This document shows, piece after piece, positions 54,744-64,000 of a DNA stretch of 64,000 nt. Below the pieces are notes generated by a model that saw only the letters and a list, made by a program, of their open reading frames with translations, was not told where the DNA came from and ran no database searches. Source of the stretch: Glebionis coronaria (lineage: Eukaryota > Streptophyta > Magnoliopsida > Asterales > Asteraceae); NCBI GenBank assembly GCA_025667525.1, contig JANFOE010000584.1:92001-156000 (forward strand), in the 5' to 3' direction. The position numbers and the translations under genes were made by a program. Positions within the stretch are counted from its first letter, which is position 1, and each line of letters opens with the position of its first letter.

Positions 54744-54773
54744 AAACGTCACGTACAACGAGGGGATGAGCAA

Positions 54774-55481
54774 AGAAGATTCTTTTTGGTGTTTTGTATT
54801 TTTCCAATTTTTTTGTAGTTTTTGATTGTTTTTACTTTTTTTGGATTTTTGTGATTGTATTAAGTAGACAAAAATCTACAAATCTCCTCCTTAATCAAAT
54901 CTCTTGATTAAAGAAGCCTCAAGGAATGAAAATGATCACGTGAAGTGAACGCCTTCGATGACTTTAGAACGTTGGTGGAACACCAAAACGTTCAAGAGGG
55001 TTTAATCAAATGAAACCAAGAAAGTATATATGATACTTAATAATACTTTTGGCGGCAAAACCCTCGATTAGCTTTCAATCTCAAAATACTCACAAGCAAG
55101 CGGGGAAACGAGGCGACGTGAAGCACTTAAGAGCCTTTTTCCTTAGGGTATATTTTATAATACCCGCCTTATAGTTTGTATTTTTCAAAATCGAGCTTCA
55201 CGAAAGTATTTATCTATTTTTGCCTTTTCTTTCTTGTTTGAGATTCGAATACAATGATTGAGTAATGACCTCCCAATCAAGGTTGTGTTTTCACACTTTT
55301 AGAGTACTTGTGAACATATTGTTCTACGTATACAATATATTAATAATATTCACACAAAAACGAAAACCGATAATACGTATAAGTAGAGTGCTACTAATAC
55401 AAATAGATATTATGGCTATATATAAAAACAACAATTTCCAAATCAAAACACAACACGCCTCCCCAGCAGCGGCGCCAAAAT
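54774..55481 (-). other. F leader and primer binding site
   Basis: The primer site (sense TGGCGCCGCTGCTGGGG, 55461-55477) lies four bases after the LTR, tRNA-Asp type with two mismatches. The leader to gag is about 700 bp without an ORF; it has GAAGTGAACGCC near 54942, a weak echo of the leader palindromes in the other Athila elements. Confidence 0.75.
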
Positions 55482-58400
55482 TGATGTAGAAGTTTTTACC
55501 ACCCTTTAGGAAAAGAGAGCAAAATAGGGAAAGTATTAAGTGTCGGTTTAGGAAAACAAGCACTAATGACCAATGAAGTTCAAGTTCGTTTCCCAAGGAG
55601 GAAAGTTCGTTGTGTTAAGAATTGATTAATGGTTTGTGATTATATTTATGAGAAAAGAAAATAGAAATGAGATTAGAAGAGAATGACGGTTACGATTGTG
55701 GATTACACTAAGACGAAAGTCGTACACGTAAAACCGTAAAAAGTAGAAAAATTAAAAAATTTACCCTAAAAATTCCTAGAAAATTGCAATAAATCCTAAA
55801 TAATGTAATTAGAGTTTACAAAAAGTCAAAAATCACTCAACCCTTTTATTTAATTAAATAATAATTTTTTAATGCTAATTAAAGCCCAAAAAATCAATTT
55901 AATAAACAAAAAGCCCAAAATGAGATTTTTTTCAATTGTAAACCTCTAAAATGACTTAACTAAATTTTAAAACTATTTTTGAAAATTTTAAAATTAATTA
56001 AAACTATTTAAAAACAATTAAAAACTATTAAAATTGAAAATAATTATAAAAATTAATCTAATGACAATAAAAATATTCTAAAAATTGTAAAATTCCCATC
56101 TTAATGTATTTGACCTAAGAAAAATATAAAAATTTGAAAAACCTAAATTTTCATTTTTTTAATAAAAAAATATTAAAAATCCAGAATTTATAAAAAATTC
56201 TAAAAAGTTGCAAACTAGCTTATCTTAACCTAATAAACACAGAAATGAAGTTGAAATTACAAAATACCCCTAATGGGCCTAGAAATGGGCTAAAAGACAA
56301 AACAGTCCCTTAATGGGCTTAATTTGGGCCCAATAAGAAAAAGTCAACCAAATAAGCCCAAAAGCTCCTATCTGACTCAAAATTTGATTTTAAGAACAAA
56401 ACTCTGAAGGCCTAAAAGCTGAAAATGTGTATAAGCTAGCTTATTTCAAAGCAACATATTCTTAATGGGCTTTTTGGCCCATTAAGCTATGAGTTGATGC
56501 CATAAGCTCAAATTAGACACACAAGCTTCTTTTGAGTTACTTAAGAGATCTGTAAAAAGAAAATTGGAAAAAGCACAAGGAATAAGCCTGAATAAGCAAT
56601 AAGTTATCTTCACAAAACGACAAAATAGTCGTTTTCGAGTTCTAGGCTACCCGAAGAGCTGATTCAACTTTCAAAAGCTTTTAAATGCCTTAACTAAGCT
56701 TAAGCAACTAAAAATTTTTCAATAAGCACACTCAATAAGATGGAATAAGCAGATAAGCACTTAATTAAAAGTCAACTTTTTTGAGTTTTCTGGCAAAAAG
56801 TCAAAGCCAAGGTCTGATAAGATCCAGTTCAAACAAATGGGTCAAATGAGGAAGATTGATCACAAAAAATAAGTTGTTGCAAGTCTGGATAAGCCAATAT
56901 GGCTTATTAATAAGCGATCAAAATTAACACTAGCAGGCTAGTTTTGGGTGTTGAGCAGTGGGAACTTTTCCCACTGCTTGACTTTCTTGACTATTTGTCT
57001 TTAGTGACTTTTTTGTGGATTCAAGTTTCACAAAGGCACCCAAATGATCAGTTAATCATAAGGAGTCAAAAGCAATCACAAAAACAAAATCACAATCAGC
57101 CAATTAGCACAGTTCATTCAAAATATCACCAGATATCCCACAAACATGAACAATAAGCAGATTTCACTCAATAAGCAGTTTTAGCAAAAATCAGCCAGCC
57201 AAATTGCACCAAATGCATATACAAGCTATGATAAATTCAAATGAACAGATTTAAACATGTTTCATGCAATGGTTCAAGATCTAGATCAACATTCAAGCAC
57301 CAAAAAGTTACTGATGAACACTAGCAGGCAGTTATGAACACTTTGTTGATATACTTGACCAACAAGCCAAATTCAAACACTCAAATCTTCAAATCAGGTT
57401 ATATAAAATTTGATTTAACACCTTTTATCCCTAAACATGCATATACTCTAAGTATTACCAAAATTTTAGGTCAAAAATAGTCAAAACCAATAAGTTATAG
57501 CACAATCTTGGATTCAAGGTTTAAAAGCCAATAACTTGCAGAAACTAGCACTCAACCGAGTGAATAACAGATACAAAGCATAAACAACACTTTCTACAAA
57601 CACACTAACACTCTATGATCTTAAACAGATAATCCCACACACCCTTTATATTTTTCAAATAAGATTTAAACAAGTATAAGTATATTCCAAGACTACCCAA
57701 GCCCAATCAAACACATAAATAGATGTAATATGCAGTATTAAGCAAGATTAGACCATAAATTCCACAAGAACACAAGCAACACTCAAATTCACCAAAAATC
57801 AAGATTTTAAGCAGATTTAAGGTAGAATGGTTCAAACCTCATGGATGTACATCCATACCCACGAATTTTGAGCTTATGTGCTAGCAAGAACAAGCACAAG
57901 CTTCCACAAACAAGTCTGCTAAGATGGAACAAAGTTAGAAGCAAAAATATCAAAATCAGAAAAAGAGAAAAATTGATTAATGCAACCTTTGTTCCCCACA
58001 CTTGATTATCCTCAAGTTATAAGTCTCACAACACCTTGATATCACAATATCAGGGTGCTATGATCAACTTATAGCCCAAAAATTCCAAGGTTTGAACAAG
58101 ACTTAGCAAAATATCAAGATTTAAGGAAAATATGCAAACTTTTGCCCACTCCTTTGAAAACATGTCTTAGGATTCAGGTTTAGTTAACAAACAACAATAA
58201 TAAGCAGGAAATAAGAATGGCACTTGACTTTTTTTCACCAATTTCAAACACACTTCATTAATGAAAATGAGATTTACAGAATTGTGAACTTAGGAAAAAT
58301 TCAAGAGCAAAAACAAATGTAGTAACCCTAATGCCTTATATAAGCTACAAGTGATGTCTAGGAAAGATAAAAACATGAACCCTAATGCAGTAGAAGTCCC

Positions 58401-58759
58401 AAAAGGCCCCTTGTAAAGTTTGATTTTTTGAGAATCATGTGACTTGTTCTTGGCGTTTTGTAGTTGCTGGCATAATAGAATTACATCCAATGGCTTAAAG
58501 TAACCTTCAATGTTGGGCGTTGGATGACTGGTGGAGTTTTGGCAGTATCTTCAACCTTGATGCAGGGTAATCTCATGTGGGTCTATTGAGTGATGTGGCA
58601 CATGTTTTTAAGGTTGGGATGTGATTAAGGATACCTTAATCATAAATCTGGAGCATATTAGGGCCTAATTACAAGTAGATTACAAAAACCCAAATGTGTT
58701 CTTGAGATGAAAAGTTCATGTTTTGATCCAGTTTTGTGTTTAAAACTTGTGTTTAGCGC
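55482..58759 (-). repeat. 5' LTR of F (sense 3' part)
   Basis: Left end TGATGTAGAAG. 56466-58759 matches 44139-46319. The first 980 bp (AT-rich, many AAAATT words) have no partner in the window because B cut the other LTR there. TATA at 58336-58343 (sense TTATATAA). Right end is the G insertion. Confidence 0.85.
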
Positions 58760-59204
58760 TGATAGGTGTGAAAACACCCATCCTTTTACCGCTTATTTCT
58801 TACTAAAACAAGACCAAAACGCGTGTTTAATATCATTTGTTTGGAATTATGCGTGGTTTTTGTGTTTAATGTGTTTTCAGAGTCAATCGGATGAATATTG
58901 AAGAAAACACGGGATTGCACGGGTTTTATCAAGGAAAAAGACTAAAGACGAAGTTTATTGTCCAAGAGATGCAAAAGATTTGAAGTCAATGGGCCTATTT
59001 GAAGATTTATCGAAGAAAAGGACCAAAGATGGAAGATTTACATATGTCGAAGAAACTCAAGTCTATTAAACGAAGAAATTAAAAGACGAGTTGAATTTAA
59101 TCGTCGACAAATCCCGAATCAGAATCGAAAACGTCAACTTTTCTGAAAAGACGAGAAGACAAGAAGAAAGGGAGAAAGCCCACTCACCAACCAACTACTT
59201 AGCC

Positions 59205-59212
59205 TATATAAA
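59205..59212 (+). promoter_or_regulatory. TATA box of the G LTR
   Basis: TATATAAA about 445 bp after the LTR start; same relative place as in E. Confidence 0.62.
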
Positions 59213-59632
59213 GGAATCACCCTCACAATTTTGGGCATCTAGTTTTTCTTTCAGTTACACTCTTCCTAGTTCGTAGGAAACCATCTCCCTTAAGGAGTAG
59301 TTTTTCATCTTCTTTGATTTGTTCTTTAATCTTGTAAGTTTGATCCTTTCCTTTTGTTTACTGAACTTTAATCATCAATAGAAGTTACCTTTAATCTTTT
59401 AATTCCTCTTGTTCATCATCTTCTTTTTATTCAAAGTTCTTGAGTTCTTATTTAGTTGAGTTTTGATCTTAAAAAGTTGTTAAATTTGTGTTTTAATGAT
59501 TGGGATTTGATCCTTGTAGTTAGTAGATGATTTGTGGTTAATTTGGTTAAATCATTTTGTTTATTTGGATCGATTTGAATAAAATTCGTGTCCCCTGTTT
59601 AAATATCTGTTGTTGTTCTTCGTCCCCAGTTT

Positions 59633-60087
59633 ATTCCGCTTAAGCTATTCATTTTGTCCCCTATTCGGAATATATATATATTCCGAATAGTCTGTTTAAT
59701 TATTTCTTTATTCGGAATATTCAGTTGTTCCGCATAGCCTAATTTCTTTTTCCTTTATTCAGAATATCAACATATTCCGAGTAACATCAAGATTCCGGAT
59801 AGCCTTAAATATTCAGCATAGCTTCAATTTATTCCGAGTAACCATCGTATTCCGCATAGTCTCATTTATTCAGCATAGGATTTTTATTCCGAATTGTCCA
59901 TTATTCCGAGTATACCTTGTATTCCGCATAGAGTGTATTTATTCCGCATGGTCTTATTTTTCCGCATAGTCTTAACATTCCGAGTAGCCTTGGTTATTCC
60001 GCATGGATATTATTTATTCCGAGTAGTATGTTTATTCAGCATAGTCCAATATTCCGCATAGCCACTTTTATTCCGGATAGAGCAATT
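59633..60087. repeat. TTCCGCATAG/TTCGGAA array in the G LTR
   Basis: About 25 units of ATTCCGCATAG / ATTCCGAGTA / CTATTCGGAA. Same element as in A, D and E, here on the plus strand. Confidence 0.78.
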
Positions 60088-60325
60088 TCAGTGAGGGTAT
60101 TTCTCAGTTACTGTTACTGTTTGTTTACATTTTAATTCAAGTTTTACTTTTGATAATTAATTCTTTCTAGTTTACCTTTAATTACCTTACGCATTTACCT
60201 TCTTAGTAACATAGATAACCAAACCCACTTTTTGTCACCAAAAACAAATCATTCCACTTTGACTGTAATCAATTCGAGAGGATTCCGATAATTTAATCTT
60301 GAACCAATGAAATTCAGTTATCAAA

Positions 60326-60340
60326 TGGCGCCGCTGCCGG
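60326..60340 (+). other. Primer binding site of G (tRNA-Asp)
   Basis: TGGCGCCGCTGCCGG, two bases after the LTR. Confidence 0.87.
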
Positions 60341-60391
60341 CTCTTCTCGTTAAGATCAACAGTTTTTTGTGAGAACTTGGATTTTGGGATC

Positions 60392-60406
60392 CGTTCCCCG
60401 TGAACG
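60392..60406 (+). other. 5' leader palindrome of G
   Basis: CGTTCCCCGTGAACG: stem CGTTC/GAACG, 52 nt past the primer site. Confidence 0.5.
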
Positions 60407-60542
60407 TTACTTTTTCATAAAAATTTTCAAAAACCCTAAAAAAAAATATATATAAAACTTTCAAAAATCCTAAAAATTAAAAAACATAAAAACCAAAAAT
60501 ATTTTTGCTTTGTTTTTGCCTTGTTAGTTCTTTTGCAGGTGC

Positions 60543-63500
60543 ATGCGTACACGATCAACGTCTTATCAAGAGCCCGAGCCTCTCGAAGACTTAGACATGG
60601 CCGGTGTACAAAACAACAACAATAACCCACCTCAAAACAATAACAATAACAATAACAACCCACCTTTCAACAACAATTATAACAACAACAATGAGCCTCT
60701 ACCGGATAATCGCCCGATGATTGAACTTCTGCAAGCACATGTAGATGGCAACAATGATCTAATTGTTATACCAGCGATTGCAGCCAACAATTTTGAGCTC
60801 AAATCCGGCTTTATCCAGATGGTCTCTGCTCAACCATTCTTGGGGCGTACCATTGATGATCCACATGACCACATCAAAAGGTTTTTTCAACTCACAAATA
60901 CGGTCAAATTCAATGGTGTTCCACAAGAGGTAATCCGTTTACAACTTTTTCCTTTCTCCTTAGAGGGACAAGCCCGGCATTGGCTTGCAAAGGAACCGCC
61001 ACAAAGTATTCTGACGTGGACGGATTTGGAGACCAAGTTTATCAACTACTTTTTCCCACCCTCTCGTACTACCGCTTTGCGGAATGAAATCATTAATTTT
61101 GAACAAAAGTACGATGAGTCTTTTAGTGAATCTTGGGACCGTTTCAAAGATCTTTTAAGAAAATGGCCACAACATGGTTTTACCAAAGTGCACCAAATTA
61201 ATACTTTTATAATGGTTTACACATGAATGACCAAGATTCACTAAACAGTGCCTCGGGGGGTAATCTTTTGGCTAAGACTTCCAATGCTGCTTGGGATATC
61301 ATTGAGAATAAGTCTCGTGTGCAAACCAAAAGTTTTCGGACCAATGTCGCTAGTGCTAGTACTAGTGACAGCGACAAGCGACTTGACAAAATCACTGCGC
61401 TTCTTGAATCACTTGCTACGCAAACCGCCAACAACACCAACAGCATCAACGCTAGAAACGCTAAAGACGCTCAAGTCAATGCTGTTAGCCAACCATGTGA
61501 AATATGCGGGGGTCCTCACTCTTACACCACTTGTACTGCCACCCAAGACTACCCTTCTGAGAATGTGAATGCAGCATACGGCACCTATTCTCAACCCGCT
61601 TATCAAGCTCGTCCTCAAGGTGACCGCAACTTGCTTAGCTACCGCTCTAACAACTATCTTTCCCCACCCGGTTTTCCTCCTAGCAACCCGAACCAACAAC
61701 AAAACCTCAATCGCCCTCCTCAACAACAACAACAACCTCGTAAACCATACATACCACCTCACAAACAACAACAACCACCTCAAAGAAACAACCAAGTTTA
61801 CCAGCAACCTGCTTATCAACCACCCGCATACAATGCTCCTCCAAATCAACCCACCATTTTACACCACGAAGTGGAAACCTACATGAGGACTAACGATGTG
61901 ATCGTGGGAAATATTCAGCGGGAAGTGCTCCATTTGAAAGCAGACCTTGTGAAACAAGGGAACGATCTGAGAGCCGACATGAGAAACACTTTGGATAGTC
62001 AAACGCATGACTTAATAAACATGATGGCTAGTTTTTTCCAAGGTAATCAACCCTCTTCTTCGGGTACTCTTCCGAGTAACACCGTTGCGAATCCAAGAGG
62101 GGAGATGAAAGCAATCACCACTCGCAGTGGCAAAGGTACTAAGGAACCCGAGCTTCCTATACCTCCACCGGTGATTGTGACTAAGGAGAACGAGTCACCT
62201 GCTCCTATTCCTCATCCTTCTCCTTCCCCAATTTCTCTGCCTCTTACTTCTACCCCTCCTCCACCCAAGGATGTGAGTGATCCTTAGATCCCAAAGCCTT
62301 CCTCTTCTTCCGATATACCTTATCCATCAAGGTTGAGGAAAGAGAAGCTCAAAAGCAAGGACGATATTCAGGTTTCGAACTTTCTAAAAATGTTTAAAAA
62401 ATTGAATTTCAACATCTCCTTCGCTGAGGCTCTCGCTCACATGCCCAAATACGCGAAAATGTTCAAAGATCTTCTTAGTGACAAGGAGAAGCTTCTTGAT
62501 ATTTCTATCACCCAACTTAATGAGAATTGCTCTGCAGTCCTCTTAAGGAAATTGCCAACCAAGCTTGGTGATCCGGGTCGTTTCTTAATCCTTTGCAACT
62601 TCCCGAGAGTAGAGAATTGCATGGCCCTAGCCGATCTAGGTACCAGTATCAACTTAATGCCTTTAAGTGTGTGGAAGCAATTATCTCTCCCTGAGCTAGT
62701 CCCCACCAAAATGACTTTGGAATTAGCTAACCGTACGGTTGCTTATCCAGTGGGGATAGCTGAAGACGTCTTTGTAGGAGTCAACAAATTCACTTTTCCT
62801 GCCGATTTCGTCGTTGTGGACTATGACATGGACCCTCGTGTGCCATTGATTGTTGGTCGTCCATTCCTGAGGACCGGTCGCACTCTCATCGATGTTGAAG
62901 CCGGTGAGCTTATCATGAGAGTGGGTGATGATAAAATCGTCTTCAACATGGGAAAGTTGTCTAAACAACCTTATTCATACGAGAGTGTTAATTGTATTGA
63001 CGTTCTTGATGAGGCTTGTGAAGAACACTTCAAAGATGCTTGCAAAAGTATTCCTACATCTCTTCCCAATGTTGAGACCGTTTCCTCTATCGATTCATCA
63101 CTATCTCTATTTGGAGAAAGTGATTTCCTTTGGAAAGATTTGGAAGCCACCATGGGAGATGTGAACTTAGCTAATGACGATTCTACCACCAATTGGGATG
63201 AAGATCTCCGCCTCATTGAGAACCTTCTTAAAGAAGACAATCCTTCCCCACCATCTCCCACGGTTATTGCTATCGATGTGCCGATTTTGAAAACGCCTCC
63301 CATCGAAAATCATCCGGAATTAGAACTTAAGGAGTTGCCGCCCCATCTCGAATATGTGTTCCTTGAAGAAGAGAAGAAGTCGCCCGTCATCATCGCGAAG
63401 GACTTAAAAGAAGACGAAAAATCTCGCCTCATCGCCGTGCTTAAAGATCATAAGAAGGCAATTGCTTGGAAAATTTACGATATCCGCGGAATTGATCCGA

Positions 63501-64000
63501 ACTTTTGTACTCACAAGATTCTCATGGAAGATGACTTTAAACCCACAATTCAGAGCCAAAGAAGGGTTAATCCTCGTATTCATGACGTCATCAAACAAGA
63601 GGTTATCAAACTTCTAGATGTCGGCTTGATCTACCCTATTTCGGATTCGCCGTGGGTAAGTCCCGTCCATTGTGTGCCCAAGAATGGCGGAATAACCGTT
63701 GTTTCCAATGAACACAACGAGTTGATTCCCACTCGTCTCGTTACTGGGTGGAGAGTTTGTATTGATTATCGCAAGCTCAATGATGCCACGAGAAAATACC
63801 ACTTTCCTCTTCCCTTCATGGATCAAATGCTCGAGCGTCTAGCTGGTAATGACTATTACTGCTTCTTAGACGGTTTCTCCGGGTATTTTCAAATTCCCAT
63901 CGATCCCAAGGACCAAGAAAAGACCACATTCACTTGTCCCTATGGAACATTTGCTTACAAATGTATGCCTTTTGGTTTATGCAATGCTCCTGGGACATTC
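60543..64000 (+). pseudogene. gag-pol: G gag-protease-RT (broken, runs off the window)
   Basis: ATG 60543 (MRTRSTSYQEPEPLEDLDM). Asn-rich N-terminus, gag core (VIRLQLFPFSLEGQARHWL), zinc knuckle CEICGGPHSYTTC, Gln/Pro linker, protease (here LADLGTSINLM, Thr where E has Ala), RT up to [10 protein letters not shown] at the edge. Breaks: a one-base loss near 61205, so the first frame ends at 61226 while the next is open from 61223, and a TAG at 62285-62287 in the Pro-rich linker. From 62288 to 64000 the frame is open. Close to E throughout. Confidence 0.92.

Larger units (their letters stand above)
44139..58759 (-). mobile_element. Element F: Athila-type element with very long LTRs
   Basis: Sense order right to left: 5' LTR (58759-55482, its sense start cut off by G), tRNA-Asp primer site, gag-pol with several stops, 1.8 kb 3' noncoding region, polypurine tract, 3' LTR (47236-44139, its sense end cut off by B). 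Adding the missing parts of each LTR from the other gives an LTR of about 4.2 kb and an element of about 16.6 kb. LTRs differ far more than in C, D or E. It is the host of B and G, so the oldest layer. Confidence 0.9.
58760..60323 (+). repeat. 5' LTR of G
   Basis: 1,564 bp, TGATAGGTGTG...GTTATCA. TATA box TATATAAA at 59205-59212. TTCCGCATAG-type array at about 59633-60087, downstream of the TATA box. The ORF at 59091-59276 is not supported by anything else. Confidence 0.9.
58760..64000 (+). mobile_element. Element G: Athila-type element of the E subfamily, 5' part
   Basis: Plus-strand element whose 3' half lies outside the window. 5' LTR 58760-60323, tRNA-Asp primer site 60326-60340, leader, gag-protease-RT to the window end. 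LTR and protein are close to E but not the same copy. Inserted in F's right LTR: the flank TTTAGCGC matches 46312-46319, where the other F LTR runs on uninterrupted. The target duplication (probably AGCGC) cannot be checked. Confidence 0.92.

Noticed and set aside
60436..60663. Cys/Tyr-rich ORF opposite the G gag start
   Set aside because: Shadow of Asn-rich codons and leader on the reverse strand.

Overview
The window is plant nuclear heterochromatin-like DNA made entirely, as far as I can read it, of nested LTR retrotransposons. I found no cellular gene, tRNA, rRNA or CRISPR array. The element families (Athila-type Ty3/Gypsy primed by tRNA-Asp, and SIRE/Sirevirus-type Ty1/Copia primed by initiator tRNA-Met) point to a seed plant, probably a eudicot; I cannot name the species.

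Layout. Seven elements are called A-G. F (44139-58759, minus strand) is the oldest: an Athila-type element with unusually long LTRs (about 4.2 kb). B is a minus-strand element with Sirevirus-type LTRs, inserted in F's left LTR. It survives as 6113-7192, 16341-22239 and 42089-44138. B has no gag or pol; it carries three other ORFs. C (7193-16340, plus strand, TSD TGTTG) is a nearly complete Sirevirus inserted in B's left LTR. A (1-6112, minus strand, left end outside the window) is also inserted in that LTR. D (22240-42088, minus strand, TSD CAAGG) is inserted in B's interior. It is a gag-protease-only Athila relative of the same family as A. E (29739-40573, minus strand, TSD TAAGG) is an almost intact autonomous Athila inserted in D's right LTR. 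G (58760 to the window end, plus strand) is an Athila of E's subfamily inserted in F's right LTR. The nest F > B > D > E is four levels deep, and LTR divergence judged by eye fits that order.

How they may work together. E encodes Gag, protease, RT, RNase H and integrase, with only one frameshift and one stop. A and D encode Gag and protease plus a private acidic C-terminal extension ending in a hydrophobic segment; they lack RT and integrase but share LTR ends, primer site, leader hairpin, 3' hairpins and polypurine tract with E. This looks like a parasite/driver pair. In the same way C (autonomous) and B (no pol) share LTR ends, primer site, multiple polypurine tracts and a small Pro-rich CxCC/CxCF ORF.

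The most unusual signals are: (1) a palindromic cassette of about 80 bp built from GCGGTWCCTTAT half-sites, found nine times, in the Sirevirus LTRs, upstream of every accessory ORF of B and C, and once in frame inside C's gag; (2) two conserved stem-loops in the Athila 3' region, one next to the polypurine tract with a covarying base pair in D, E and F; (3) a dense TTCGGAA/TTCCGAA array in the transcribed part of the Athila LTRs of A, D, E and G; (4) the pol-less element B with its ORFs and a candidate 5'-UTR intron.
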